Notes: generated by a model not told the origin, from the letters alone. DNA of 64,000 bases from Arthrobacter sp. StoSoilA2 (GCF_019977195.1 NZ_AP024643.1:3100001-3164000); one strand, 5' to 3'. Counted from the first letter of the stretch, positions 16,656 to 25,216 are shown. Translations and numbers: made by a program.

Positions 16656-17827
16656 AGTTCAGCCTCCTCCAGCCGCACGGCCTCGAGGGCGGCGCGCAGG
16701 GCAGCTTCTTCCGCAGATCCGGGACTGCGTTCCCGAACGTGTTCCAGGAATCCGCAGCAGACCTCGAGGTCGTCCTGGGCTGCTGCCAGCCTGCTGCTGT
16801 AGCTGGCTTTTTCTTTGGCCCCGGCACCCTCGGGGTCAAAGGACAGGACCAAGGTGTCAGGGAAGCGGGTTCGGAGCTGCTCCATTGCCTGGACGGGCCG
16901 TTCGGCATCCGTGAGCGTGATTTGGCAATAGGCAGCTTCGGCCCAGGAGTGCTCGCTTGATTCAAGGAGATCGTTCAGCCTGCCTCTCAACACGGCCAGG
17001 CTCTTGGCAGCTTCCCAAAGTACTTCCTGGACAGCAACGCTTCCATCGGCATCGATGTCCACCAACCACGCGCCCTTGCAATGTTTGGCTTCGGAGAACG
17101 AATACGCCAGTGGGGAGCCGGAGTAGCGGACATTCGGGGCCAGTTCCTGCCTGCCGTGCAGGTGGCCGAGAGCCGCGTACGCAAAGTCCTGGAAGAGATC
17201 CAACGGCACGGCGCCCAGCCCTCCGATGCTCAAGTCCCGTTCACTGTCCGACGTGATACCTCCGCTGGCAAAAGTGTGTGCAAGGACCACCGGATGCACT
17301 GCGCCCGATGCACGGCGGTCCTGGAGGTCGCGCCGAATCCGCTCGGTTGCTTCACGGGTGACCTCGAAATGACTCGCGGTCTCCACCTCCAGCCGCTCCG
17401 CGACGAGCCGCGGTTCCAAATAGGGAATCCCATAAACAGCAAGTGTCGCGCTGCTCTCCCCATCTTTTCCGAAGGGAACAAGCACGGGAACATCCAGGTC
17501 CTCGACCCTTGTCCTGAGATGGACGCCGCCGCGTTCAAGCAAGCGTGACGCGAATCCGAGCCGAATGGCGGAATCGTGGTTGCCACTGGCGAGCACTACG
17601 GTGGCCCCGGCTTGGGTAATGCGCACCAAGGCGTCGTCGAGAAGTTTGACGACATCCAGTCCAGGCAGGGCGCGGTCATAGACGTCACCCGCAATGAGGA
17701 CAACGTCTACAGACTTCGCTTCCACGAAGGACACGAGCTGGTCCACAAAACCGCGCTGGGCTTCAAGCATGCCAACGCCGTGGAATGACCGGCCGAGATG
17801 CCAATCGGAGGTATGGAGTAACCGCAT
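16652..17827 (-). CDS. sbcD: Exonuclease SbcD (Mre11-like nuclease)
   Basis: A 391-residue calcineurin-like phosphoesterase. Metal-binding motifs in order are HTSDWHLG (residues 5-12), IAGDVYDRALP, ASGNHDSAIR and VLAHTFASGG, with GHLHGRQ near residue 220. It provides the Mn-dependent nuclease of SbcCD. It has no ribosome binding site, and a TAGCTT box ends six bases before its ATG, so the sbcDC operon appears leaderless. Confidence 0.95.
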   Translation of the reverse strand: MRLLHTSDWHLGRSFHGVGMLEAQRGFVDQLVSFVEAKSVDVVLIAGDVYDRALPGLDVVKLLDDALVRITQAGATVVLASGNHDSAIRLGFASRLLERGGVHLRTRVEDLDVPVLVPFGKDGESSATLAVYGIPYLEPRLVAERLEVETASHFEVTREATERIRRDLQDRRASGAVHPVVLAHTFASGGITSDSERDLSIGGLGAVPLDLFQDFAYAALGHLHGRQELAPNVRYSGSPLAYSFSEAKHCKGAWLVDIDADGSVAVQEVLWEAAKSLAVLRGRLNDLLESSEHSWAEAAYCQITLTDAERPVQAMEQLRTRFPDTLVLSFDPEGAGAKEKASYSSRLAAAQDDLEVCCGFLEHVRERSPGSAEEAALRAALEAVRLEEAEL

Positions 17828-17833
17828 ATTTTC

Positions 17834-17839
17834 AAGCTA
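17834..17839 (-). promoter_or_regulatory. Leaderless -10 box for sbcDC
   Basis: TAGCTT, six bases before the sbcD ATG, with no ribosome binding site between; the mRNA likely begins at the start codon. Confidence 0.5.
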
Positions 17840-17854
17840 ACTGTGGGCACCGAC

Positions 17855-17892
17855 AAAAAAGCGCAGACAGGCCGTCCGGCGTCGATCCTGTC
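17855..17892 (-). terminator. Terminator of the aquaporin gene
   Basis: On the minus strand GACAGG (17892-17887) and CCTGTC (17871-17866) form a stem, followed within five bases by a run of six T (17860-17855). It sits directly after the aquaporin stop codon. Confidence 0.6.
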
Positions 17893-17898
17893 AGTCTC

Positions 17899-18822
17899 CT
17901 AGCCCTTCTTGCCGTCAAAGAAGTCGCGCGCATCATCTGCAGCAACTTCTTTCCGGACGGTCCCGGTCTCCACTGCCGCTGCCTCTGCCTCTGCCTCTGC
18001 CTGGAAATCGTCAGTGCCATCGGCGTCCAGGTGCTCTCCCTCGATGGTTCCGGCCGTCGCTGACGCCGTGTCATCTTCAGGGGTGGTGGCGGAGGAGGCG
18101 TAGCCAAAGCCACGGAAAGCGAGTCCGGCCAGCGCGGCGCCCATCAGTGGGGCTACCCAGAAGAGCCACAATCCTTCGACGGCCCATGACGGGCTGAAGA
18201 AAGCCAGTGCAGTTGCGCGTGCGGGATTAAACGGAAGGTTGCCAAGGACCTGGCCAAACTGCAACAACACGGCGACGCAAAGGCCTACGGCAAAGGGGGC
18301 CACGGCAGGAAAGGCACGGCGTCCGGCAGTCGCTCCAAGGAACACCGCAACCAGCAAGGCGGAGCCAACAACTTCAACGATCAAGACCCCTGCCATCTGG
18401 GTTTGGGCAGCAGCATGCTCTCCATAACCGGCCGCCACAGAGCCGAAGGCAGCCCGCGCATCCGTCAGGACCGGAACAGTCAGAACCACAACGTAGGCCA
18501 GAGCTGCGCCGATCACGCTGCCGATGATCTGCGCCGCAAGGTAGGCAACAGCTGCCAGCGCGCGGATGCGGCCGGCGATCAGGTTGCCCAGAGTGATTAT
18601 TGGATTGAAGTGACCGCCGGAAACATGACCGAAGGCCAGCATGGCCACCGTCACCGTCAGGCCGGTCGCAAGTGCGGCGGGCAGGGGCGCTGATGAAGGA
18701 TTCGAGAAGATCGACACGCCCACTGCCACGAGCACAACAAACATCGAACCGACGGCTTCAGCGGACAGCCGCGCGAACAGCCCCGGTTCGTGGTCGGTCG
18801 TGGCTTGCAGAGGAGAGGTCAT
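17899..18822 (-). CDS. Aquaporin / MIP family channel
   Basis: A 307-residue channel with six helices and two half-helix boxes: GGHFNPIITLG (residues 69-79; NPI instead of the usual NPA) and NPARATALAF near residue 197. Members conduct water, glycerol or small solutes across the membrane. The C-terminus adds about 60 acidic, Ala/Glu-rich residues, partly coded by a GCCTCT hexamer repeat (17981-17998). The ATG at 18822 with AAGGAA upstream is preferred over an earlier in-frame codon. Substrate type is open because the first box is altered. Confidence 0.87.
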   Translation of the reverse strand: MTSPLQATTDHEPGLFARLSAEAVGSMFVVLVAVGVSIFSNPSSAPLPAALATGLTVTVAMLAFGHVSGGHFNPIITLGNLIAGRIRALAAVAYLAAQIIGSVIGAALAYVVVLTVPVLTDARAAFGSVAAGYGEHAAAQTQMAGVLIVEVVGSALLVAVFLGATAGRRAFPAVAPFAVGLCVAVLLQFGQVLGNLPFNPARATALAFFSPSWAVEGLWLFWVAPLMGAALAGLAFRGFGYASSATTPEDDTASATAGTIEGEHLDADGTDDFQAEAEAEAAAVETGTVRKEVAADDARDFFDGKKG

Positions 18823-18931
18823 GTCGAATGATTCCTTACGGTTGGTGGTGTGGACGCGGGGCAAAGCCCTTGAGCATCCTGCCAGTTGAGTCTGGACGGT
18901 TGCTGGGTCCCGGCTGACTACCGATCCGAGC

Positions 18932-19282
18932 TTAGCCGCCCAAGGCAATGGCCGCGATCGCAGTTAGGCCAAGCCCTATCACGGCCAGGGTGCTGACAAA
19001 GATGAGCCGTGCCGAAGCTGCCTCGGTTCCAGCATGAAGCTGGCGTGATCGGACCCACACCACAGAAGCCAGCACAACGGTGGCGGCAGCAGCCATGAGG
19101 GCGCAGATACCTTGGTAATCCAGCCCGGGAAGGCCCGGAATGAGATGGCCCGTTGAGGGCTCGGAGGTAAGCCAACTGCGCCAGATGAAAAGATCCACCA
19201 CCACCAGCGAAATGAGGGTTCGCCGCCAGGCCAGCGTGGTCCGTTCCGGCTGTAGACCGGGATCACGGAGGTCCATGCTCAA
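18932..19282 (-). CDS. DUF202 family membrane protein
   Basis: A 116-residue protein with three helices and the DUF202 motif PERTTLAWRRT near the N-terminus. Start could be TTG at 19282, eight bases after GAGG, or ATG at 19276. It follows the YidH-like gene by 47 bases, and the pair is the common arrangement of two small DUF202 proteins in Actinobacteria. Function unknown. Confidence 0.8.
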   Translation of the reverse strand: MSMDLRDPGLQPERTTLAWRRTLISLVVVDLFIWRSWLTSEPSTGHLIPGLPGLDYQGICALMAAAATVVLASVVWVRSRQLHAGTEAASARLIFVSTLAVIGLGLTAIAAIALGG

Positions 19283-19290
19283 CGTGCAGG

Positions 19291-19341
19291 CCTCGTCATC
19301 CTACAAACCTCGTCATCGCGCAAACCCGGTCATCGCGCCAC
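19291..19341. repeat. Degenerate 17-bp tandem repeat x3 crossing a stop codon
   Basis: Three adjacent 17-bp units begin at 19291, 19308 and 19325, sharing the core of CCTCGTCATCGCGCAAA (14/17 and 13/17 matches between neighbours). The third unit contains the stop codon of the YidH-like gene; the other two fill the gap to the next gene. Confidence 0.6.
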
Positions 19342-19686
19342 CAAAATCAACACGGCGAAAGCGAATGCCGCCACGGCCACCACGATCGTCATGAGCAGCA
19401 TGACCCAGGAGAACGGCAAGGCTTCATCGTTGCGCATCGCAGCTTCCATTTGCCCCCACCTGCGGTATGACAGTGCGGCCAGGCCGGCGCCGATCAGGGA
19501 CAGGAGCACACAGAGGACGATCCTGACTGGCTGGGGGGCAATGTTGGGAGCCAGTTGATCGATGGCAATGGCCCCGGCGAGCAACGCCAACGACGTGCGG
19601 ATCCACGCAAGGAAGGTCCGTTCGTTCGCCAAGGAGAACCTGTAGTCAGGTGTCTTGCCTGTCCGTCGCCAAGCCGGTTCACGCAC
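19330..19686 (-). CDS. YidH/DUF202 family membrane protein
   Basis: A 118-residue protein with the motif FSLANERTFLAWIRTSLALL and three membrane helices. The start is set to GTG at 19686 because GGAGAG lies five bases upstream; longer in-frame ATG starts (for example 19731) have no binding site and add no conserved sequence. Function unknown; YidH-like proteins are inner-membrane proteins. Confidence 0.82.
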   Translation of the reverse strand: MREPAWRRTGKTPDYRFSLANERTFLAWIRTSLALLAGAIAIDQLAPNIAPQPVRIVLCVLLSLIGAGLAALSYRRWGQMEAAMRNDEALPFSWVMLLMTIVVAVAAFAFAVLILVAR

Positions 19687-19784
19687 GTCATCTCTCCAAA
19701 TTTTCCTAGTGCTGGGCAGCCTCCCAACCATATCAGCGGCCGTCCACATCAACTGCTTACCCCATCGGATACAGCAGGGCGCGG

Positions 19785-19790
19785 TAAGTT
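19785..19790 (+). promoter_or_regulatory. Leaderless -10 box for the ADP-ribosylglycohydrolase gene
   Basis: TAAGTT, six bases before the ATG at 19797; no ribosome binding site is present. Confidence 0.5.
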
Positions 19791-19796
19791 GATGGC

Positions 19797-20867
19797 ATGA
19801 GTTTTGAAGCGTCCTCCCCCGCCACCCCGTCGTTTGAATCCCGCGTCCACGGGACACTGCTGGGAGGGGCCCTGGGTGATTCCCTTGGCTACGCAGTGGA
19901 GTTCGACCGCCTTGATGCCATTCGTGCCCGTTACGGTTCCGCCGGGCTCACGTCGTTTGACCAGCTCGACGCCATGGGCGAGTTTTCGGACGACACGCAG
20001 ATGACGCTGTACACCGTGGACGGCCTGGTCGACGCCCTCGAATGGGCCAATGATGGGGTGGCGGCAGATGAGATCGCCTGCCTTTGGCTGGCCTACCTTC
20101 GCTGGCTGGCAACCCAGGACGTTGCCGTTTCCCCTTCTGCCCCGGTTCCGCAACCCCGGTGGATAGACGGCCAGGAAGTACTCCGGCGTCGTCGGGCCCC
20201 GGGAAACACCTGCCTCAGCGGATTGGCTTCAGGAGAAATGGGCACCGTGGCCAGGCCGGTTAACCCCGATTCCAAGGGATGTGGCACAGTCATGCGTTCA
20301 GCACCCTTTGGACTCGTGCCCCATATCTCCCGTGAAGCCGTGTACAAACTCAGTTCAGATGCTGCATCGTTGACGCACGGACACCCGTCAGCGCGGTTGA
20401 GCGCGGCTGCCTTCAGCTTGATGATCCAGAATATTGTGGCGGGCAGTGACGTTCGCACCGCAGCTATTGGCGCCTTGGACTACGTCAACGGCGTGCCCAC
20501 CAAAGCGCCCGAACTGCCCGGGCGATTGGAAGCGGCTTTGAGGTTGTCCTCGGAGCCCGCTCCCCTCAGTCCTGAAAAGCTGGTCACAGCGCTGGGTGAG
20601 GGCTGGGTCGCCGAGGAGGCACTCGCCGTCGGGCTTTATGCGGTTCTCTCCACGCAAGCCAGCGAGCCCACTGAGCACTTCCGCCAAGCCATCGCGGTGG
20701 CCATCAACCACAGTGGCGACAGCGATTCCACCGGTTCCATCGCCGGAAACATTTTGGGCGCCTACTACGGCGAAGCTTGCCTTCCTGCCGAATGGCTCGG
20801 GGCATTGGAAGGCACAGAGGTCATTCGTGGCATGGCGGACCGGCTGCTCGCCGTCACCACAGGCTGA
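19797..20867 (+). CDS. ADP-ribosylglycohydrolase family protein
   Basis: A 356-residue all-helical hydrolase of the DraG/ARH family. The two binuclear metal motifs are present: FSDDTQMTL (Asp65, Asp66, Thr67) and HSGDSDSTGSIAGNILGA (Asp308, Asp310, Ser311/Thr312). The N-terminus RVHGTLLGGALGDSLGYAVE is also typical. Such enzymes remove ADP-ribose from proteins or nucleic acids or cleave ADP-ribose derivatives. No toxin or ADP-ribosyltransferase gene is adjacent, so a housekeeping or salvage role is as likely as an antitoxin role. Confidence 0.9.
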   Translation: MSFEASSPATPSFESRVHGTLLGGALGDSLGYAVEFDRLDAIRARYGSAGLTSFDQLDAMGEFSDDTQMTLYTVDGLVDALEWANDGVAADEIACLWLAYLRWLATQDVAVSPSAPVPQPRWIDGQEVLRRRRAPGNTCLSGLASGEMGTVARPVNPDSKGCGTVMRSAPFGLVPHISREAVYKLSSDAASLTHGHPSARLSAAAFSLMIQNIVAGSDVRTAAIGALDYVNGVPTKAPELPGRLEAALRLSSEPAPLSPEKLVTALGEGWVAEEALAVGLYAVLSTQASEPTEHFRQAIAVAINHSGDSDSTGSIAGNILGAYYGEACLPAEWLGALEGTEVIRGMADRLLAVTTG

Positions 20868-20891
20868 TTAGCTTCCCACCGGACGCGGGCG

Positions 20892-21908
20892 TTAGTTTCC
20901 GCCCACCATTTGCAGGAACTCGCCCTCCGAGACCACCTCGATCTGCTGGCCTTTCGCGTGGAGTTCCAAGACCCGCTTGGCCTTGCCCGTCAGCCGCCCG
21001 GCACGCAGGTCCCCGGCCACGAACCCGTCGCCCACCACAAGCACGGTGGTGCGTGCGGTCACCCTGCTTTCGGGGCGTGCACCCATCTCTGCTGCCCGGG
21101 ACTTGGCCTCGGGACGGGTCATGATGAGGTCGCCGGTGAAGACCACCGTCTGGCCGAACAGCGGATGTCCCGGTTCGGCTGCGGGGTTCGGCAACGGATT
21201 AGGGCCTTCCTCGGGCCATGCGGACCATGCACGTCCGGGACCGTTCAGGGCGCCGTCCAGGGTTTGCTCCGCGGGACTATTTGCCTTCCTGCCCGCGAGC
21301 GCGGCAAGGGTGGGCTTGGAGAGGCCATTCATGGGATCGAAGGCAGGTTGCCTGGGCAACGTGAGGCCCAGCGAAAGATAGAGTTCCGCGATGCTGTTGG
21401 CGTTGTTACGGCGGGCGATGTCCACCAGGATTCCTGCGCAGGCGCGTGCGTCCTCGGCGGCATCGTGGTGGTTGACCAGGGGTACTCCGGCTTCCTCCGC
21501 TGCGTACGGCAGCGAGTTGGACACCAACGAGTAGCAGCGGCGGGACAGCATCACGGTGCAAACGTACTCGTAGGCCGGGCCTGCAAGTCCGGAGACCTCC
21601 AAGCCGGATCGGATAACGCCCAGATCAAAGGCTGCGTTGTGTGCTGCAAGGACGTCGTTGCCGATGAAGGCACCGATTTCGGGGAAGAGGTCCCCGAACC
21701 TGGGACGGCCGGCAACGTCTTCGGCACGGATGCCGTGGATGCGGGTGTTGTGAAACTCGAAGTGGTCATGGTTCTCCGGCGGGCGCATGAGCCAGGAGGC
21801 TTCCTCCACCACCACACCGCCGCGGACTTTGCTGAGGCCGACCGAACACGGCGACCCCCTGAAGCCGTTGGCTGTTTCAAAGTCGATCGCCGTAAAGTCC
21901 AATGCCAC
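20892..21908 (-). CDS. DEDDh 3'-5' exonuclease with C-terminal BRCT domain (DnaQ-like)
   Basis: A 338-residue protein. The exonuclease fold covers residues 1-165: ExoI DFE (Asp9, Glu11), ExoII around AAHNAAFDLGVIRS, ExoIII NHHDAAEDARA. After a variable linker, residues about 245-335 form a BRCT domain (GQTVVFTGDLIMTRPEAKS, then a VLVVGD motif), as at the end of DNA ligase. Often labelled DNA polymerase III epsilon, but the BRCT fusion points to a repair nuclease. GTG start; a TAACCT box six bases upstream suggests leaderless mRNA. Confidence 0.88.
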   Translation of the reverse strand: MALDFTAIDFETANGFRGSPCSVGLSKVRGGVVVEEASWLMRPPENHDHFEFHNTRIHGIRAEDVAGRPRFGDLFPEIGAFIGNDVLAAHNAAFDLGVIRSGLEVSGLAGPAYEYVCTVMLSRRCYSLVSNSLPYAAEEAGVPLVNHHDAAEDARACAGILVDIARRNNANSIAELYLSLGLTLPRQPAFDPMNGLSKPTLAALAGRKANSPAEQTLDGALNGPGRAWSAWPEEGPNPLPNPAAEPGHPLFGQTVVFTGDLIMTRPEAKSRAAEMGARPESRVTARTTVLVVGDGFVAGDLRAGRLTGKAKRVLELHAKGQQIEVVSEGEFLQMVGGN

Positions 21909-21914
21909 TGGACA

Positions 21915-21920
21915 AGGTTA
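21915..21920 (-). promoter_or_regulatory. Leaderless -10 box for the exonuclease-BRCT gene
   Basis: TAACCT, six bases before the GTG start. Confidence 0.45.
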
Positions 21921-22038
21921 CAGGCCGAAAGGGTGCGTTCTTGCCGGTTTCCGCGGCGGGGCGGCGTTTCCGGGCCGCATTGTGGTGAGGGTTACGACGA
22001 CGGCCGTCCAGTAGGCTTGATAGGTGATCTTTACTGCG

Positions 22039-22803
22039 ATGAACGACTTAGCCGTATCCACTTTCGGGGGCGCGGGACCGGTGCGTCCACCCATGGCCTC
22101 GTTCCTGCCGGACTGGCTTAACCCCCAGGTCTTCCTGGCTGATCCAGCCTTGGCCCCGTGGGTAGTACTGCTGGTATGCGGCATTGTCTTCGCCGAAACC
22201 GGCCTGCTGGTGGGCTTCTTCCTGCCCGGCGATTCCATGCTGTTCACCGCTGGCCTCCTTGTAGCCACAGATACCATCAAGTTCAATATCTGGGCCTTGG
22301 CCGCCCTCATCATCGTTTCCGCGATCATTGGCAACCAGACCGGCTACCTCATTGGTTCAAAGGCCGGTCCTGCAATCTTCAACCGCCCCGACTCCAGGCT
22401 TTTCAAGAAGGAAAACGTCGAAAGCGCCCACGCTTTCTTTGAGAAGCACGGCGGCAAAGCCCTGATTCTGGCCCGGTTCGTCCCCATCATCCGTACCTTT
22501 GTTCCGGTGATCGTCGGCGTGGCCCAGATGGACAAACGCAAGTTCTTCCTCTTCAACGTCATTGGCGCCGCCCTCTGGGGCGGCGGTGTGACCTTGCTTG
22601 GGTACCTTTTGGGCGACCGGGTTCCGTGGGTCAGCAGCAACCTGGACATCATCTTCATCGTCATTGTCCTGATCTCGGTTATTCCCATCATCATCGAGGT
22701 AAGCCGCGGCGTCGTCGCCAAGCGCAAAGCTGCCGCGGAAGGCAGCAACCCCGTGGAGGAATTCATCGAGGAGCACGAAGGCGGAAAGCACCGCGAGAAG
22801 TAG
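22039..22803 (+). CDS. DedA family membrane protein
   Basis: A 254-residue polytopic membrane protein with the DedA signatures FAETGLLVGFFLPGDSMLF and the amphipathic RFVPIIRTFVPVIVGVAQM stretch. DedA proteins support membrane homeostasis and are linked to undecaprenyl-phosphate or phospholipid recycling. The start is ATG at 22039 because AGGTGATC, a perfect eight-base match to the 16S 3' end, lies nine bases before it; a GTG at 22024 sits inside that site and is rejected. C-terminus is basic then acidic (EEFIEEHEGGKHREK). Confidence 0.9.
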   Translation: MNDLAVSTFGGAGPVRPPMASFLPDWLNPQVFLADPALAPWVVLLVCGIVFAETGLLVGFFLPGDSMLFTAGLLVATDTIKFNIWALAALIIVSAIIGNQTGYLIGSKAGPAIFNRPDSRLFKKENVESAHAFFEKHGGKALILARFVPIIRTFVPVIVGVAQMDKRKFFLFNVIGAALWGGGVTLLGYLLGDRVPWVSSNLDIIFIVIVLISVIPIIIEVSRGVVAKRKAAAEGSNPVEEFIEEHEGGKHREK

Positions 22804-22820
22804 GCCCCACCGCACTTTTT

Positions 22821-22877
22821 TAGCCATTCAGGAGAAGGCACCGACGCAAAAGCGGGGTGCCTTCTCCTGTATGGCTA
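22821..22877. terminator. Long hairpin between dedA-like gene and rdgB
   Basis: AGGAGAAGGCACC (22830-22842) pairs with its complement at 22856-22868, and TAGCCAT (22821-22827) with ATGGCTA (22871-22877), giving 20 paired bases with one two-base mismatch. It lies between convergent genes. A T-run (22815-22821) precedes rather than follows it on the plus strand, so it is a non-standard terminator. Confidence 0.65.
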
Positions 22878-22922
22878 AACCTGGACTTCCAAAAAGCCGG
22901 TTTCCAGTGTTGGTTGGAATTG

Positions 22923-23585
22923 TTAGCTGGAATGAACACCCGAGAGCGCTGCAACGATCGCGGGGAGCAAAGCCCGGAAAGCCTGGCCTCGATGGCTGAT
23001 GGCGTTCTTTTCCTCGGATGTCAGCTCCGCACAGCTGCGGTCCATCCCTGCGGGCTGGAGCACGGGGTCATACCCGAACCCACCCTCACCACGTGGCTCG
23101 CGCAGCAGCGTGCCTTCGAGCTGCCCGTACTCAACGGTTTCGTACGTAATTCCATCTGCTCCGGGCACTGCCAGGGCGGCCGCGCACACAAAAGCTGCCC
23201 CGCGGAAGGTGTCCGGCACATCGGAGAGCTGCGCGAGCAGCAAGCGCAGGTTCGCTGCGTCGTCCCCGTGCTTTCCCGACCACCGGGCGGAGAAAATGCC
23301 TGGCGCTCCGCCCAGGACATCAACGGCAAGCCCCGAGTCATCCGCGATGGCCACCAAACCCGTTGCCTCAGCCACGGCACGCGCCTTCAGGAGTGAGTTC
23401 TCAGCAAAGGTGACCCCGGTTTCCGCAACGTCCGGTGCACCAACGGCAGCTGCGTCCACCACTTGGGTATCGACGTCGAGCCCTGGAACCTGGCCGCGAA
23501 GCAGCTCCCGGAGTTCCTTTAACTTGCCCTGGTTGTGCGTTGCCAGAACCAGCTGCGGAGCACCGGAGGCGGAGTCGCCGCTCAC
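22923..23585 (-). CDS. rdgB: Non-canonical purine NTP pyrophosphatase RdgB/HAM1
   Basis: A 220-residue Maf/HAM1-type enzyme with LVLATHNQGKLKELRELL at the N-terminus, FAENSLLKARAVAEATG, ADDSGLAVDVLGGAPGIFSA and GFGYDPVLQP. It hydrolyses ITP, dITP and XTP to monophosphates, keeping damaged purines out of nucleic acids. The GTG start overlaps the rph stop by four bases, as in the conserved rph-rdgB pair. Confidence 0.95.
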   Translation of the reverse strand: MSGDSASGAPQLVLATHNQGKLKELRELLRGQVPGLDVDTQVVDAAAVGAPDVAETGVTFAENSLLKARAVAEATGLVAIADDSGLAVDVLGGAPGIFSARWSGKHGDDAANLRLLLAQLSDVPDTFRGAAFVCAAALAVPGADGITYETVEYGQLEGTLLREPRGEGGFGYDPVLQPAGMDRSCAELTSEEKNAISHRGQAFRALLPAIVAALSGVHSS

Positions 23586-24340
23586 GGAGCTTCCGCCAGC
23601 GTCTCGCGCTGGATAGCCGCAAGCTGGCCCGTGCCGATCAGGGCGAGGTCCAACAGGGCGTTGAGCTCATCGCGGTCGAACGGAGCGCCCTCGGCCGTTC
23701 CCTGGACCTCCACGAACTTGCCGGATCCAGTGACCACCACGTTCATGTCCGTTTCGGCCCGGACATCCTCGACGTACGGCAGGTCCAGCATCGGCACGCC
23801 ATCGATGATGCCCACGGAAACGGCAGCAATCGTGTCCACCAGCGGCTCGGCATTACGGGCGATGAGCTTGTTTTCGCGGGCAAACCGAATCGCTTCGGCA
23901 AGCGCCACATAGGCGCCGGTGATGGCCGCGGTGCGGGTACCGCCGTCGGCTTGCAGGACATCGCAGTCAAGGACGATCGTGTTCTCGCCCAGGGCTTTGG
24001 TATCGATGATGGAGCGCAGCGAACGGCCAATGAGGCGGGAGATCTCGTGCGTGCGTCCGCCGATCTTGCCCTTCACGGACTCGCGGTCGGATCGGGTGTT
24101 CGTTGCCCGGGGCAACATGGCGTATTCGGCGGTAACCCAGCCGCGGCCCTCGCCCTTAAGCCAGCGTGGAACGCCTTCGGTCAGGGAAGCCGTGCACAGT
24201 ACCCGGGTGTTTCCGAACTCGATGAGCGCCGAGCCCTCGGCCTGCTTGGACCAGCCGCGGGTAATGCTGATAGGACGCAGTTGATCGGGGGTCCGGCCGT
24301 CGGCGCGGATAACGGGTGTGGCTGTAGCTTCAGAAGTCAT
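23582..24340 (-). CDS. rph: Ribonuclease PH
   Basis: A 252-residue phosphorolytic exoribonuclease. It carries RPISITRGWSKQAEGSALIEFGN in the first 50 residues, the conserved RSLRSIIDTKALGENTIVLD-type core and CDVLQADGGTRTAAITGAYVA. It trims tRNA and other RNA 3' ends using phosphate. TAAGCT lies six bases before its ATG without a ribosome binding site, so rph-rdgB has its own apparently leaderless promoter in addition to possible read-through from upstream. Confidence 0.95.
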   Translation of the reverse strand: MTSEATATPVIRADGRTPDQLRPISITRGWSKQAEGSALIEFGNTRVLCTASLTEGVPRWLKGEGRGWVTAEYAMLPRATNTRSDRESVKGKIGGRTHEISRLIGRSLRSIIDTKALGENTIVLDCDVLQADGGTRTAAITGAYVALAEAIRFARENKLIARNAEPLVDTIAAVSVGIIDGVPMLDLPYVEDVRAETDMNVVVTGSGKFVEVQGTAEGAPFDRDELNALLDLALIGTGQLAAIQRETLAEAP

Positions 24341-24346
24341 GCTTCA

Positions 24347-24352
24347 AGCTTA
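24347..24352 (-). promoter_or_regulatory. Leaderless -10 box for rph-rdgB
   Basis: TAAGCT, six bases before the rph ATG, within the 78-bp gap after the metallo-hydrolase gene. Confidence 0.5.
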
Positions 24353-24418
24353 GCGACGATGGGACACCGCCCGACGCCGCCCAGCCGGCCAGGCGTACAG
24401 GGCACCATCCGGAGGGGC

Positions 24419-25216
24419 TTAGATCGTGTAGTGGACCCCGGCAACGGCAACAGCAACGTCCCCGGCAAACACCGGCTTGGCCTCGGACATTACCTTGGTC
24501 TGCGAAGTCCACACCGGAATGTGGGTCAGAAGCAGGCGCTTGGCGCCGGCGTTCATGGCGGCCTCCCCGGCACGCTTACCCGTTAGGTGGACATCCTTGA
24601 TGCCGTCATCGCGGCCTTCCTCGAACGCGGCCTCGCACAGGAACAAATCAGCGCCACTGGCCGCCTCTTCCAGCCCCTGGCACGAATCGGTGTCCCCCGA
24701 ATATGTCAGTACGCGGGTTACGGGCGTTCCGTCCTTGCCTGGTTCCGTTGCCGTCACACGCAATGCATATGCCTCTTCCACGGGATGGTTGACGCCGTAA
24801 GGCGTCACTGTGAAAGGACCAACAGTAACGGGCTTCTGTTCGGCCCAATTGGTAAAGTCGAACTCCTCATGCATGCCGGGATCCAGGTCCAGCCCATAGG
24901 CAGTTGCCATCCTGTCCGCAGTTGCTGCCGGCCCCCACACGGGAATCCGGTCCCGCCCCCAACCGCCGGGCTTCCACCGGACCGCTACGTGGAGGCCACA
25001 CAAGTCCATGCAATGGTCCGGGTGCAGGTGCGTGAGGAATATGGCGTCGATGTCCTCAAGATCCGTGTAACGCTGGATGGCGCCCAACGCTCCGCTCCCA
25101 AGGTCCATGACGATCTTCCATTCCCGCTCACCGTCATGCGCAGTCACCAGATAGCACGACGCCGGCGAGCCGGGACCCGGAAATGAACCAGTACAGCCCA
25201 CGATGGTCAGTTTCAC
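24419..25216 (-). CDS. MBL-fold metallo-hydrolase, Rv1339-like cyclic nucleotide phosphodiesterase
   Basis: A 265-residue metallo-beta-lactamase-fold protein with THLHPDHCMDL (His63, His65, Asp67, His68), YSGDTDSC and a final LLLTHIPVW His. Position between murI and rph matches Mycobacterium tuberculosis Rv1339, an atypical cAMP phosphodiesterase, and the sequence type (VGCTGSFPGPGSPASCYLV) agrees. RNase Z-like activity is the older label. Its GTG start overlaps the murI stop (GTGA), so the two are translationally coupled. Confidence 0.85.
   Translation of the reverse strand: MKLTIVGCTGSFPGPGSPASCYLVTAHDGEREWKIVMDLGSGALGAIQRYTDLEDIDAIFLTHLHPDHCMDLCGLHVAVRWKPGGWGRDRIPVWGPAATADRMATAYGLDLDPGMHEEFDFTNWAEQKPVTVGPFTVTPYGVNHPVEEAYALRVTATEPGKDGTPVTRVLTYSGDTDSCQGLEEAASGADLFLCEAAFEEGRDDGIKDVHLTGKRAGEAAMNAGAKRLLLTHIPVWTSQTKVMSEAKPVFAGDVAVAVAGVHYTI

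Noticed and set aside
13647..17827. Anti-phage defence locus built around sbcCD
   Set aside because: The pair has the normal housekeeping form with complete motifs and no defence genes beside it.
19797..20867. DarT/DarG-type toxin-antitoxin partner for the ADP-ribosylglycohydrolase
   Set aside because: No ADP-ribosyltransferase or other toxin gene is adjacent; neighbours are DUF202 membrane proteins and a nuclease.
20910..22121. Plus-strand open frame of about 400 codons
   Set aside because: Antisense to the exonuclease-BRCT gene and running into the DedA gene in another frame.
23435..24586. Plus-strand open frame of about 380 codons
   Set aside because: Antisense to rdgB, rph and the metallo-hydrolase, all firmly identified.
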